Assembly: GCF_003287875.1 (NCBI RefSeq)
Contig: NZ_QMKK01000016.1
Span: forward strand, 36,001 to 100,000
Source: Martinezella tropici
GTDB taxonomy: Bacteria; Pseudomonadota; Alphaproteobacteria; Rhizobiales; Rhizobiaceae
Direction: 5' to 3'
DNA: 64,000 nucleotides
Positions 1-10,548 of the stretch are shown here, piece by piece. How positions within the stretch are numbered: position 1 is the stretch's first letter; each line of letters starts with the position of its first letter. Under the pieces are notes generated by a model. That model saw only the letters and a program-made list of their open reading frames with translations, did not search any database and was not told where the DNA came from. The position numbers and the translations under genes are program-made.

Positions 1-380
1 GTGAAGCCGCCCTTGACCTGGTTGAAGATGACGCCTTCAACGCGCTCGCCAGCTTCGAACTTGGCTTCGAGCTTGATCCAGCTTTCTTCGCGGCGAGCCT
101 TTTCGCGCGACAGAACGGCTTCGCCAAGCGCGTTTTCGATGCGCTCGACGTAGACTTCGACTTCATCGCCAACCTTGAGCGTGCCGTCCTTGGCGCGTGC
201 ACCGAATTCCTTCAGTGCGATACGGCCTTCGACCTTGAGGCCGACGTCAACGACCGCGACATCCTTTTCGATGCCGGTGACGATGCCCTTGGTGACATAG
301 CCTTCAGCCAGATCGTTCTTGGCGAAGGATTCTTCGAGAAGGGCCGCGAAATCTTCGCGAGAGGGGGAAGTTACAGACAT
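1..380 (-). CDS. rpsA: 30S ribosomal protein S1, N-terminal part (cut by window edge)
   Basis: Ribosomal protein S1 binds mRNA on the 30S subunit and helps initiation on structured or weak-SD messages. The visible 126 codons start MSVTSPSREDFAALLEESF and contain the first S1 fold (GIVTGIEKDVAVVDVGLK, about residues 33-50) and the beginning of the second. The ATG at 380 is preceded by AGGAGA at good spacing. The remainder lies before base 1. It follows cmk on the same strand, the classic aroA-cmk-rpsA order. Identity is clear although the gene is partial. Confidence 0.95.
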   Translation of the reverse strand, partial: MSVTSPSREDFAALLEESFAKNDLAEGYVTKGIVTGIEKDVAVVDVGLKVEGRIALKEFGARAKDGTLKVGDEVEVYVERIENALGEAVLSREKARREESWIKLEAKFEAGERVEGVIFNQVKGGF

Positions 381-566
381 AAAATCTCCTGGCGTGTCCT
401 TGATTCATGCAATCTGGACACTGATGCGCCGGCGGTTCGTGTTAACGGGCCTGACCCCAGTCCGCTTTCCATTCAAGGAAAGCTATCCGGCGCTTGGACG
501 GAATGTCAGGCTATTTTGAAATCGGCGGTTCCGGGCGCGGGGCGCGCGCGAAAGCCGCTCATATTT

Positions 567-1199
567 TCAGGCATTTCGGCTCAGAGCGGCGTCGACGATC
601 GACTTTGCCGTCTGAAACGCCGCTTCTATACTCATTTCTGAGGTATCTAGCAAGTACGCGTCTTCAGCTGGTTTCAAAGGGCTGTCGGTGCGGCCCATGT
701 CGCGCTCGTCGCGCCGTTTCACATCCTCGAAAATGGCGTCGTAATCGGCGCTGCCGCCGGTATCGACGATCTCCTCGTAGCGCCGCTTCGCGCGGACTTC
801 CGCCGAGGCCGTCACATAGAGCTTCACCGGTGCGTCAGGGCAGACCACGGTGCCGATGTCGCGGCCGTCGAGCACCGCACCCGGCTTCTTTTCGGCAAAG
901 CGTCGCTGAGCCTCCACCAGCGCCCGGCGGACTGCCGGCATGACGGCGATCTTCGATGCGGCCTCGCCGATCTCGTGCCTGGACAGAACCGTCCGGTCGA
1001 GCCCGGCCAGATCGACCTTGCGCGCCATGCCTTCGGCGATAGCCTCGTCGTCGAGCGGCAGCCCAGCATCGAGCAGCGCCTTGGCGGTGGCGCGGTAGGT
1101 GAGGCCGGTATCGAGATGATGAAAACCATAGGTTTCGGCGATCCGGCGCGCCAGGGTTCCCTTGCCGGCAGCCGCAGGCCCATCAATAGCGATGATCAT
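567..1199 (-). CDS. cmk: Cytidylate kinase
   Basis: Phosphorylates CMP and dCMP to the diphosphates with ATP in the cytosol. The 210-residue protein has the P-loop [12 protein letters not shown] at about residues 7-18, the CMP-binding [11 protein letters not shown] segment near residue 28, and the DGRDIGTVV motif around residue 112. Length is normal for bacterial Cmk. It lies between aroA upstream and rpsA downstream on the same strand, the conserved alphaproteobacterial order, but a decayed foreign-looking fragment now separates it from aroA. Confidence 0.97.
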   Translation of the reverse strand: MIIAIDGPAAAGKGTLARRIAETYGFHHLDTGLTYRATAKALLDAGLPLDDEAIAEGMARKVDLAGLDRTVLSRHEIGEAASKIAVMPAVRRALVEAQRRFAEKKPGAVLDGRDIGTVVCPDAPVKLYVTASAEVRAKRRYEEIVDTGGSADYDAIFEDVKRRDERDMGRTDSPLKPAEDAYLLDTSEMSIEAAFQTAKSIVDAALSRNA

Positions 1200-1228
1200 G
1201 TCTTCTTCCGTCCCTACGCGGTCTCTCG

Positions 1229-1446
1229 TTATTGTCTGGAGCGACGCACCAGTTCGGCCGCTTCCGCCACGGCTGTACGATCGAGCACAGCGAGGCCCTC
1301 GGCGATGCCAGTCGGTCAGCCAGCGTCCGGTTCTGGCTCACCTTCCATTTGCCGTCAATCGTCTGGACATCGATTTCAATGCCGGTAATGTCTTCCATCG
1401 GGGCTGCAATGCAGTCCGGCGGCGCAGCTTCCGCCGCCCTGGGCAT
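1229..1446 (-). pseudogene. Decayed C-terminal fragment of a PaiB-type FMN-binding regulator
   Basis: Just after the aroA stop, the minus strand reads [20 protein letters not shown] followed by RTLADR, which resembles the C-terminal part of PaiB/FMN-binding negative transcriptional regulators (GIEI...GKWK.SQNR..ADR). One frame then loses the pattern; shifting by one base restores [20 protein letters not shown] and a TAA stop at 1231-1229. The family is about 200 residues, so roughly the last 70 remain, with a frameshift. The N-terminal two thirds are absent because aroA occupies that space. Read as a dead remnant; the family assignment is by recognition only. Confidence 0.6.
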
Positions 1447-1457
1447 TGCACGGTCTA

Positions 1458-2927
<1,470 letters not shown>

Positions 2928-3086
2928 TCATCCCGCAATGCGTGAAAACTGCGTGCGAAGCGGCATGAACTTTAGCTTTGACAGAAACGGCCGCAACGAT
3001 TAAGGGGACCGGCTGATATTTCCCTTAAAACGCCGGCTTCCCCGGCATTGCCGAATTTTCATTCGGCCATTCATGAGGCTTTGACA

Positions 3087-3467
3087 GTGGCGAAAGCGGA
3101 ACTTGGAACAAAACGTACCGACCCCGATACCGGCAAGAAGTTCTATGACCTGAACCGGGATCCGGTGGTCTCGCCCTATACAGGCAAGTCCTGGCCCTTG
3201 TCCTTCTTCGAGGAAACCTCCGCTTCCAAGGAAGTTCCGGAAGAAGACGAAGTGGCCGAAGTCGATACCGAAAACACGGAAGTCGAACTGGTCTCCCTCG
3301 AGGACGCCGATGATGCGGCAGGCGGCGACGACATTCCGGATATCGGCGATGACGATGTCGAAATCGGCGACGATGACGACGATACCTTCCTGGAAGCCGA
3401 CGAAGATGAAGACGATGACGACATGAGCGACATCATCGGCGTCACCGGCGACGAAGACGACGTCTAA
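3087..3467 (+). CDS. TIGR02300-type FYDLN acidic protein
   Basis: A 126-residue protein of unknown function found across alphaproteobacteria. The N-terminus has the conserved KAELGTKRTDPDTGKKFYDL segment and PVVSPYTGKSWP, giving the family its FYDLN name. From about residue 55 onward it is a long run of Asp/Glu, probably disordered. I prefer the GTG at 3087, which has GAGG nine bases upstream and starts exactly at the conserved MAKAELG; an in-frame ATG exists at 3048. It is divergent from aroA and followed by a strong terminator. Confidence 0.85.
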   Translation: MAKAELGTKRTDPDTGKKFYDLNRDPVVSPYTGKSWPLSFFEETSASKEVPEEDEVAEVDTENTEVELVSLEDADDAAGGDDIPDIGDDDVEIGDDDDDTFLEADEDEDDDDMSDIIGVTGDEDDV

Positions 3468-3480
3468 TCGGAACGACAGT

Positions 3481-3521
3481 CGGCCCGGGTCTCAAGAAAA
3501 ATTTTCCCGGGCCGAATTTTT
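3481..3521 (+). terminator. Rho-independent terminator after the FYDLN gene
   Basis: CGGCCCGGG at 3481-3489 pairs with CCCGGGCCG at 3506-3514 and is followed by AATTTTT. It begins 14 bases after the stop codon. Confidence 0.8.
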
Positions 3522-3620
3522 CGGCTTGCTATCTGTGAAAACCACAAGTAATAAGCCGCCACCCCGACGGGCGAAGCGCTTGGAAGGGACCCAGGGCCGG
3601 TCAAACGGCACCATCTTGAT

Positions 3621-3696
<76 letters not shown>

Positions 3697-3883
3697 CGCT
3701 TCGCCCTTACGGGCTTCGCGTGGCGCAGCCGCGGGAAACCGTTAGGCCGAAGCAGTGCCCGGTAAAGCCCGTAGGGCGACGACGGGGTGGAGTCTCCATA
3801 AAACATTTCCGGGTACAAAGACACGCTCGATTGCATATAGAATTTGCGTTCGAATCACCGGATGCCAATCGATCGAGATGCGG

Positions 3884-4127
3884 ATGTGGTACGTTTACAT
3901 CCTTCAAAGCGTGGATTTTCCCGACCAGCAATATACCGGATCGACTTCGGACCATCAGGCAGCGGCTTGCCGACCACAATGCCGGTAAGTCGACCCACAC
4001 CGCAAAGTTCATGCCGTGGGTTCTTCCCTGGTATTCTGCCTTTCCTGACAAATACCGTGCTCTTGAGTTTGAGGCCTATCTGAAGTCTCATTCTGGCAGA
4101 GCATTTGCAAGGAAGAGGTTGCTCTAA
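3884..4127 (+). pseudogene. GIY-YIG nuclease family gene with frameshift
   Basis: The ATG at 3884 opens MWYVYILQSVDFPDQQYTGS, the start of the small single-domain GIY-YIG (UPF0213/YhbQ-like) family. Around 3951-3953 the frame is lost; with one base skipped it continues RQRLADHNAGKS, THTAKF, FPDKYRALEFEAYLKSHSG and RAFARKRLL to the TAA at 4125-4127. Joined, the product would be about 80 residues, normal for the family. As written it stops at 3988, so it is disrupted, unless this is a sequencing error. It lies about 190 bases after tRNA-Ala. Confidence 0.75.
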
Positions 4128-4228
4128 GAGACACGCCCGTATCGCTCTATCGACAACTTGGTAGATACTCCGCATTCCCCCAACTTCATGCTAGCCTCCG
4201 ACCGTCCGCAACCCACTCCGAATCGCCC

Positions 4229-4951
4229 ATGACCAGACAGCGCCGCCGTCGTCTCATCAAGACCCGCCGTACCGTGACGGGGTTTCTGCTCGTTGCCTCG
4301 ATCGCCTTTCTGGCGGGCATGACCGATGCCGTCGGCCTGATGCTGACGGGCAATTTCGTGTCCTTCATGACCGGCAATACGACACGGGCGGCGATCGCCC
4401 TCGGAATGGGCGAGTTCGGCCATGCGGCGGTGCTGTTCTCGGCCATCCTGACATTCATCATCGGCAATGCGCTCGGCATCGTCATTGCCCATGCGGCGGA
4501 CCGGCGAGCTTTCGTGGTGCTTGCCTGCGTCAGCATCCTTCTGGCCGCCGCCGCGGGCTTCGCGGAGCCGTCGCTGGTTCTGGTGCAGTTCTATCTGGTG
4601 GTGCTTGCCATGGGCATGGTCAATGCCACGGTCGAGCATATCGAGGGCCTGCCGATCGGCCTCACCTATGTCACCGGCGCGCTGTCGCGCTTCGGACGCG
4701 GTCTTGGCCGTTTTCTCCTGGGGGATCGGGATTTTCTTTGGACGGTGCAGATCGTGCCCTGGAGCGGCATGATCTCGGGCGCCATCATCGGCGCACTTCT
4801 GGCCGGCGCCTTTGGCGCACATGCGCTCTGGCTGGTTTCTATGGTCGCTCTCGTCCTGGCGCTGTCGACGCTTTTCATCCCCCGCCCGCTGCAGCGCCGC
4901 TTCAATCAGCGCTTCGTTATTTCGGCGTCCACGGTGCGGCGACCGAAATAG
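4229..4951 (+). CDS. YoaK family membrane protein (DUF1275)
   Basis: A 240-residue polytopic inner-membrane protein with about six hydrophobic segments. The motif AGMTDAVGLMLTGNFVSFM followed by TGNTT near residues 29-54 is the signature of DUF1275/YoaK proteins, whose function is not established. A basic N-terminal stretch (TRQRRRRLIKTRR) precedes the first membrane span. It is transcribed with the YdcF-like gene 70 bases downstream but shows no functional link to it. Confidence 0.85.
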   Translation: MTRQRRRRLIKTRRTVTGFLLVASIAFLAGMTDAVGLMLTGNFVSFMTGNTTRAAIALGMGEFGHAAVLFSAILTFIIGNALGIVIAHAADRRAFVVLACVSILLAAAAGFAEPSLVLVQFYLVVLAMGMVNATVEHIEGLPIGLTYVTGALSRFGRGLGRFLLGDRDFLWTVQIVPWSGMISGAIIGALLAGAFGAHALWLVSMVALVLALSTLFIPRPLQRRFNQRFVISASTVRRPK

Positions 4952-5023
4952 CCACATTGCAGTGCACAAAAATCTGCTAGGGAGAAAAACGAATCGTTTT
5001 GCCGACAAGCCTAAGGATATGCC

Positions 5024-5815
5024 GTGTTCGTTTTTTCGAAACTTGTCTGGATTTTCGGTCAGCCACTCTCGCTGGCATTTCTCTTCGTACTGCTGGCATT
5101 TATCGCCGCTCTTCTGCGCTGGCGCGCCACCGTGATTGTCTCCTCGCTGCTGTCGGTGCTTATCCTGTTCGTCTCGCTCTATACGACGGCCGGCGCCTAT
5201 GTCGTCCAGGGGCTGGAGGAGCGTTTTCCGCATCCCACAACCGATCCCGCCGACCTCAAATGCATGATCGTCCTCGGCGGCGCCACGCAGAACGAGGTAA
5301 CGACCGCGCGTGGCGGCTATGAGTTCGATTCGGCCGGCGATCGCCTGGTCGAAGCGCTGCGTCTCTCGCAGAAATATCCGCAGGCGCGCATCGTGATCTC
5401 GGGCGGCGATGGCTCGATCGGCGGCACCTATGAGGGGGATGCCGTGATTTCCGAGCGCTTCTTTACGGCACTCGGCATTCCCAGAGACCGCATGGTTGCC
5501 GACACCACCTCGCGCACCACCTTCGAGAATGCGGTCAACACGAAGGAATTGCTGGCGCAGAACGGGCTTTCGAATTGCCTGCTCATCACATCAGGCTTCC
5601 ACATGCCCCGCTCGATGGGCATCTTCCGCAGGCAGGGCATCGATGTCGTGCCTTGGCCGGTCGACTACCGAAGCACCGGCAAGGAAACGCCGGGCCTCGA
5701 TTTTACCCAGCCCTCGCGCAACGCACAGCTGCTGGCGACAGGATTGCGCGAATGGGTCGGCCTGGTCGGCTATTACGCCGTCGGCCGGACATCGGCGCTC
5801 TATCCCGGGCCGTAA
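5024..5815 (+). CDS. YdcF/ElyC/SanA family protein (DUF218)
   Basis: A 263-residue protein with two hydrophobic segments within the first 55 residues, then a DUF218 domain: CMIVLGGATQNEVTTARGGY, ARIVISGGDGSI, DTTSRTTFENA and LLITSGFHMPRSMGIF. These proteins sit at the inner membrane and are linked to envelope or polysaccharide homeostasis (ElyC, SanA), with unknown chemistry. Its stop codon lies inside the first unit of a short tandem repeat that continues toward the convergent next gene. Confidence 0.85.
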   Translation: MFVFSKLVWIFGQPLSLAFLFVLLAFIAALLRWRATVIVSSLLSVLILFVSLYTTAGAYVVQGLEERFPHPTTDPADLKCMIVLGGATQNEVTTARGGYEFDSAGDRLVEALRLSQKYPQARIVISGGDGSIGGTYEGDAVISERFFTALGIPRDRMVADTTSRTTFENAVNTKELLAQNGLSNCLLITSGFHMPRSMGIFRRQGIDVVPWPVDYRSTGKETPGLDFTQPSRNAQLLATGLREWVGLVGYYAVGRTSALYPGP

Positions 5816-5879
5816 CTACGTGCCCGGGCCGTAGCCACGTGCCCCGGGGCGTAACCACCTGCCCCTGGGCCGTAAAGCC
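5804..5879. repeat. Short tandem repeat of about 19-20 bp, four units
   Basis: Units begin at 5804, 5823, 5842 and 5862 and share CCCGGGCCGTA followed by a CACGTG-like half. The first unit encodes the last residues and stop of the YdcF-like protein; the fourth ends at the stop of the convergent gene. Units 1 and 2 differ at two positions; 3 and 4 have drifted further. Confidence 0.8.
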
Positions 5880-6358
5880 TACTTCTTCGAGATCGTGACG
5901 AATTTGACGCCGCGGACCCTGACGGTGATCTCGCAGCGGTCCTCGCCGTCCTTGCGGTCGCAGAAGCGCGGATGCATTTTCATGACCAGCACCATGTTGC
6001 CGAAGCGCTGGATGAAATCGTAGCTGTAGATCCGCGCAGTGGCGACGAGCAGGTAGCCGCCCTCGGCCACCTGGACGTAGAAATTGTAGGGGCAGCCTTC
6101 GTCCGTGCAGTAGGGGCCTTTTTCGCCCTTGCAGGTGATCTCGCCCTCGTTAACGACGATATCCATCAGCTTGTCGTTATTGATATCCTGCTGAGTGGCG
6201 AAATTGTCGCCGAAGCTCGCCTGACCGTCGCAGCTTTTGGTGAAGTGATCCTTCTCGAATGCGACGGGATCCTGCAGGATCGATTGCTGCGCCTCGGCCA
6301 CTGCGGGCATGATCACGAATGCGATGAGATTGAGGATCACGATCAGCAGGGATTTCAC
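5879..6358 (-). CDS. Exported protein of unknown function
   Basis: A 159-residue protein starting with a clear signal peptide (MKSLLIVILNLIAFVIMPAV then AEA, cleavage likely near residue 24). The mature part has several cysteines (SCDGQ, ITCKGEKGPYCTDEGC, RFCDRKDGEDRC), suggesting disulfides in the periplasm. I start it at the GTG at 6358, which has GAGGAA six bases upstream; the longer open frame to 6550 is Arg-rich and unlike a protein. I do not recognise the family. Confidence 0.7.
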   Translation of the reverse strand: MKSLLIVILNLIAFVIMPAVAEAQQSILQDPVAFEKDHFTKSCDGQASFGDNFATQQDINNDKLMDIVVNEGEITCKGEKGPYCTDEGCPYNFYVQVAEGGYLLVATARIYSYDFIQRFGNMVLVMKMHPRFCDRKDGEDRCEITVRVRGVKFVTISKK

Positions 6359-6498
6359 GGGGGATTCCTCTTCGAAGCGCCGTCGCGGCCACGATAACAG
6401 CAGCGGCCGCTGCGAGATCTTTGCATCAGCCGGCTTGCGCGGCCCTTGCCGTCGTGATTCATTTCGAGAAAATCGCCGGCGCCTCGTTGGAGTTTTCG

Positions 6499-7134
6499 AT
6501 GTCGCTTCTCTCGTTTCTTGATTATGCCGGCGTCGCTCTTTTTGCCGCAACCGGTGCGCTCGCGGCTTCGCGCAAGCAGCTCGATCTGATTGGCTTCCTG
6601 TTCCTGGCCGCCGTCACCGGCATCGGCGGCGGCACGCTGCGCGATATCGTCCTGGGCCGAGTGCCGGTCTTTTGGGTGCTGAATCCGACCTATATCATCA
6701 TCTGCGCCGTGGTCGGCGTCCTGGTCTTCTTCACCGCGCATCTCTTTGAATCGCGCTACAGGCTGCTCATCTGGCTCGACGCCGTGGGACTATCGGCCTA
6801 TTGCGTGATGGGAGCCGCCAAGGGCATGGCGGCGACAGGCTCACCCACCGTCGCGATCGTCACCGGCGCGCTGACGGCAACGTTCGGCGGCATCCTGCGC
6901 GATCTGCTGGCGAATGAGCCTTCGGTCCTGCTGCGCCCGGAAATCTATGTGACGGCGTCAATCGTCGGCGCTGGCGTCTTCACCGCCGCCAATGCGACGA
7001 TGTTGCCGCTTTACGCCTCTGCGGGGCTGGGCGTGATTGCCGCCTTTGCGGTGCGCGGCGGCGCGCTCTGGTTCGGCTGGACATTTCCGACCTATCATCA
7101 CAAGCCAGGCCGGCATCCGGACGATGTGATGTGA
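6499..7134 (+). CDS. Trimeric intracellular cation channel (TRIC/YicG, UPF0126) family protein
   Basis: A 211-residue membrane protein made of two homologous halves, each with about three spans. Both halves carry the family's glycine-rich signature: GIGGGTLRDIVLGRVPVFW and TFGGILRDLLANEPSVLL. Prokaryotic TRIC proteins are cation channels, probably K+ permeable; the role here is unknown. The ATG at 6499 has GGAG upstream and starts at the first membrane segment; an earlier in-frame ATG at 6421 adds a poor N-terminus. Confidence 0.88.
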   Translation: MSLLSFLDYAGVALFAATGALAASRKQLDLIGFLFLAAVTGIGGGTLRDIVLGRVPVFWVLNPTYIIICAVVGVLVFFTAHLFESRYRLLIWLDAVGLSAYCVMGAAKGMAATGSPTVAIVTGALTATFGGILRDLLANEPSVLLRPEIYVTASIVGAGVFTAANATMLPLYASAGLGVIAAFAVRGGALWFGWTFPTYHHKPGRHPDDVM

Positions 7135-7158
7135 GCTGAGAGGCAGTCGTTCTACTGC

Positions 7159-7581
7159 CTACTGCCTCTGCTTGCGGCGCAGGCGGATCACCACGTCGAC
7201 ATGGGCGATTTCCATCCCTTGCGGCGGTTCGGGCAGGTTGTCGATCGTCAGGTTACTGATCGGGATATCCAGCACTTCATTGTGGCCTTCCACGAAAAAG
7301 TGATGGTGATCGGAGACGTTGGTGTCGAAATAGGTTTTGGTGCTTTCGACGGCGAGCACGCGGATCAGGCCGGCCTCGGTGAACTGATGCAGCGTGTTGT
7401 AGACGGTCGCGAGCGAAACTGGAACGCCGGCGGCGACGGCTTCTTCATGAAGCTCCTCCACCGTCAGATGGCGGTCGCCCTTGGCGAAGAGAAGGTCTCC
7501 CAGCGCAATCCGCTGTCGGGTCGGCCTCAGGCCCACATTGCGCAGCCTGGTTTCGATCGCGATTTCGGCATGTTCTGCCAT
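7159..7581 (-). CDS. irr: Iron response regulator Irr (Fur superfamily)
   Basis: In rhizobia Irr represses or activates iron and haem genes at low iron and is inactivated by haem. The 140-residue protein has the winged helix (LGDLLFAKGDRHLTVEELH ... ATVYNTLHQFTEAGLIRVL) and the histidine-rich SDHHHFFVEGH segment of the haem/metal site. It lacks the N-terminal haem regulatory motif of the Bradyrhizobium protein, as usual in Rhizobium. It is divergent from fabA, the familiar rhizobial arrangement. Confidence 0.93.
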   Translation of the reverse strand: MAEHAEIAIETRLRNVGLRPTRQRIALGDLLFAKGDRHLTVEELHEEAVAAGVPVSLATVYNTLHQFTEAGLIRVLAVESTKTYFDTNVSDHHHFFVEGHNEVLDIPISNLTIDNLPEPPQGMEIAHVDVVIRLRRKQRQ

Positions 7582-7878
7582 TCAGGGACTCCGGATTCCT
7601 GATCTCTATAATTCTTTACTAAGCCATATAACTTTTGCCTTGATTGCTTTCAATAGTTTCAATGGGGTGGGAAGGTGCTCAAAAGCCGCAAAAAACCGGC
7701 TTTTGGCGCAATTCGCTCTGGTCGCGGCTCTGGCGTTCCTGTATGCGACCACCACATAACGGCTAGTGCGGTCGATCGAACGGATGAATGAGAGTCCAAT
7801 GCTTTCGCTTCATTTTCTGTCCATCTTGCACTAAAGCTTCACATCCATCGGCATTCATGCGGGGGAAACGGAATTTTT

Positions 7879-8394
7879 ATGACGACGAGACAGTCCAGCT
7901 TCAATTACGAGGAAATCCTGGCTTGCGGCCGCGGCGAACTGTTCGGCCCGGGCAACGCGCAGCTTCCCCTGCCGCCGATGCTGATGGTCCATCGCATTAC
8001 TGAAATTTCCGAGACCGGCGGTGCCTTCGACAAAGGCTTCATCCGCGCCGAATACGACGTGCGCCCCGATGACTGGTATTTCCCCTGCCATTTTGCCGGC
8101 AATCCGATCATGCCGGGCTGCCTCGGCCTTGACGGCATGTGGCAGCTGACCGGCTTCTTCCTCGGCTGGCTCGGCGAGCCCGGCCGCGGCATGGCGCTTT
8201 CGACGGGCGAAGTGAAGTTCAAGGGCATGGTCCGCCCGGATACGAAGCTTCTCGAATACGGCATCGACTTCAAGCGCGTCATGCGCGGCCGTCTGGTGCT
8301 CGGCACCGCCGATGGCTGGCTGAAGGCCGATGGGGAAACCATCTATCAGGCGACGGACCTGCGCGTGGGCCTGTCGAAGGACAAGGTCGCCTGA
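7879..8394 (+). CDS. fabA: 3-hydroxydecanoyl-ACP dehydratase/isomerase
   Basis: Dehydrates 3-hydroxyacyl-ACP and isomerises trans-2- to cis-3-decenoyl-ACP, the branch point to unsaturated fatty acids. The 171-residue protein has the catalytic His in [20 protein letters not shown] (about residues 66-85) and the active-site Asp in that same segment. Length matches E. coli FabA. It begins the fabA-fabB-fabI operon, with fabB 53 bases downstream. Confidence 0.97.
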   Translation: MTTRQSSFNYEEILACGRGELFGPGNAQLPLPPMLMVHRITEISETGGAFDKGFIRAEYDVRPDDWYFPCHFAGNPIMPGCLGLDGMWQLTGFFLGWLGEPGRGMALSTGEVKFKGMVRPDTKLLEYGIDFKRVMRGRLVLGTADGWLKADGETIYQATDLRVGLSKDKVA

Positions 8395-8447
8395 ACTGCG
8401 GCGCCGCCGCCTCCACAAAGACAGACGTTTTAGAAAAGGTCATCGAC

Positions 8448-9671
8448 ATGAGACGGGTAGTTGTTACGGGTCTGGGTATTGTCTCTTCGATTGGAAACAA
8501 TGCTCAAGAAGTGACCGCCTCGCTGCGCGACGCCAAATCCGGCATTTCTTTCTCTCCCGATTTCGCCGAGCATGGCTTCAAGTGCCAGGTCTGGGGCTCG
8601 CCGAAGATCGACACAACCGATCTGGTGGATCGCCGCGCCATGCGCTTCCTATCGCAGGGCGGTGCCTGGAACCATGTCGCCATGAAGCAGGCGATCGCCG
8701 ACAGCGGCCTCGAGGAAGGCGATATCACCAACGAGCGCACCGGCATCATCATGGGCTCCGGCGGCCCGTCGACCCGCACGCTGATCGAAGCGGCCGACAT
8801 CACCCGCAAGAACAACAGCCCAAAGCGCATCGGCCCCTTCGCGGTGCCGAAGTCGATGTCCTCGACCGCCTCGGCAACGCTGGCGACCTGGTTCAAGATC
8901 CACGGCGTCAATTACTCCATCTCGTCCGCCTGCTCGACCTCGGCGCACTGCATCGGCAATGCCGCCGAGATGATCCAGTGGGGCAAGCAGGACGTCATGT
9001 TCGCCGGCGGCCACGAGGATCTCGACTGGACCATGTCGAACCTCTTCGACGCCATGGGCGCCATGTCTTCGGACTTCAACGACAACCACCCGGAAACCGC
9101 CTCGCGTGCCTATGACGCCAAGCGCGATGGATTCGTCATCGCCGGCGGCGCCGGCGTGCTGGTTCTGGAAGAGCTGGAACATGCCAAGGCCCGCGGCGCC
9201 AAGATCTATGCCGAGATTGTCGGCTATGGCGCCACTTCGGACGGCTACGACATGGTCGCACCGTCGGGGGAGGGTGCCGTGCGCTGCATGCGCCAGGCGC
9301 TCGCCACCGTGAAGGGCGATATCGATTACATCAACACCCACGGCACTTCGACGCCGGTGGGCGACAGCAAGGAAATCGGCGCAATCCGCGAGGTCTTCGG
9401 CGACAAGATCCCGCCGATCCAGTCGACCAAGTCCCTGACGGGCCACTCGCTCGGCGCCGCAGGCGTTCAGGAATCGATCTATTCGATCCTGATGATGCAG
9501 GAGCGCTTCATCGGCGAAAGCGCCCATATCACCGAACTCGATCCGGAATTCGAAGGCGTGCCGGTCGTGCGCAAGCGCATCGACAACGCCAAGTTCGATA
9601 TCGCTCTTTCGAATTCCTTCGGCTTCGGCGGCACCAACGCCACGCTCGTGTTCCAGCGCTACAACGGATAA
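8448..9671 (+). CDS. fabB: 3-oxoacyl-ACP synthase I
   Basis: Elongates unsaturated acyl-ACPs by Claisen condensation with malonyl-ACP. The 407-residue protein has catalytic Cys in [14 protein letters not shown], the two His in [11 protein letters not shown] and [12 protein letters not shown], and the C-terminal [12 protein letters not shown] start it at ATG 8448 ([16 protein letters not shown]), although the frame is open further back through fabA. Pairing with fabA supports FabB rather than FabF. Confidence 0.96.
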   Translation: MRRVVVTGLGIVSSIGNNAQEVTASLRDAKSGISFSPDFAEHGFKCQVWGSPKIDTTDLVDRRAMRFLSQGGAWNHVAMKQAIADSGLEEGDITNERTGIIMGSGGPSTRTLIEAADITRKNNSPKRIGPFAVPKSMSSTASATLATWFKIHGVNYSISSACSTSAHCIGNAAEMIQWGKQDVMFAGGHEDLDWTMSNLFDAMGAMSSDFNDNHPETASRAYDAKRDGFVIAGGAGVLVLEELEHAKARGAKIYAEIVGYGATSDGYDMVAPSGEGAVRCMRQALATVKGDIDYINTHGTSTPVGDSKEIGAIREVFGDKIPPIQSTKSLTGHSLGAAGVQESIYSILMMQERFIGESAHITELDPEFEGVPVVRKRIDNAKFDIALSNSFGFGGTNATLVFQRYNG

Positions 9672-9675
9672 GGCA

Positions 9676-10482
9676 ATGACGGGAATCATGCAGGGTAAGC
9701 GCGGCCTCATCATGGGCGTCGCAAACAATCACTCGATTGCCTGGGGTATTTCGAAGGCGCTTGCTGCCGAAGGCGCGGAACTGGCTTTCACCTTTCAGGG
9801 TGAGGCGCTCGGCAAGCGCGTCAAGCCGCTCGCAGCCGAAGTCGGTTCGGATTTCCTGCTGCCTTGCGATGTCGAGGATCTGGCTTCCGTTGATGCCGTC
9901 TTCGACGCGATCAAGGAGCACTGGGGCAGGCTTGATTTCATTGTCCACGCCATCGGCTTTTCCGACAAGAACGAGCTGAAGGGGCTCTATGCCAACACCA
10001 CGCGGGAGAATTTCACCCGCACCATGATAATTTCCTGCTTCTCCTTCACCGAGATCGCGAAGCGCGCCGCCGAACTGATGACCGAAGGCGGCAGCATGCT
10101 GACGCTGACCTATAATGGTTCGACGCGCGTTATTCCGAACTACAATGTCATGGGCGTCGCCAAGGCGGCGCTTGAGGCTTCCGTTCGTTATCTCGCCGCC
10201 GATTACGGCCCGCGCGGTATTCGCGTCAACGCCGTTTCCGCCGGCCCGATCCGCACGCTCGCCGGCGCCGGCATTTCCGACGCCCGTGCCATCCTGTCGT
10301 GGAACCAGCGCAACGCGCCGCTGCGCAAGTCTGTTACCATCGACCAGGTCGGCTCGTCGTCGCTCTACCTCCTGTCGGATCTGGCGGCAGGCGTCACCGG
10401 CGAAGTCCATTTTGTCGATGCCGGTTACAACATCACCTCCATGCCGACGCTGGAAACGCTGTCGAGCGCGGACGCCGAGTAA
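9676..10482 (+). CDS. fabI: Enoyl-ACP reductase (NADH)
   Basis: Reduces enoyl-ACP in the last step of fatty acid elongation. The 268-residue SDR-type protein has GVANNHSIAWGISKALA for NADH binding and the Tyr-X6-Lys pair in YNVMGVAKAALEASVRYLA (about residues 156-163); ENR family features such as RVNAVSAGPIRTLA follow. It begins four bases after the fabB stop, so it is cotranscribed and probably translationally coupled. The assignment as fabI is by sequence and context. Confidence 0.95.
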   Translation: MTGIMQGKRGLIMGVANNHSIAWGISKALAAEGAELAFTFQGEALGKRVKPLAAEVGSDFLLPCDVEDLASVDAVFDAIKEHWGRLDFIVHAIGFSDKNELKGLYANTTRENFTRTMIISCFSFTEIAKRAAELMTEGGSMLTLTYNGSTRVIPNYNVMGVAKAALEASVRYLAADYGPRGIRVNAVSAGPIRTLAGAGISDARAILSWNQRNAPLRKSVTIDQVGSSSLYLLSDLAAGVTGEVHFVDAGYNITSMPTLETLSSADAE

Positions 10483-10548
10483 GCGCGCTGATCTCAATCG
10501 CCCTCCCGGTCTTTGGCCGGGGGGATCATTTTCCGGATATCCTTCCCG

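Noticed and set aside
4124..5233. 369-codon minus-strand frame opposite the DUF1275 gene
   Set aside because: Highly charged, low-information product; the plus-strand membrane protein has a conserved signature.
5804..5879. Repeat array considered as a CRISPR
   Set aside because: Units are 19-20 bp with no spacers between them and no cas genes nearby.
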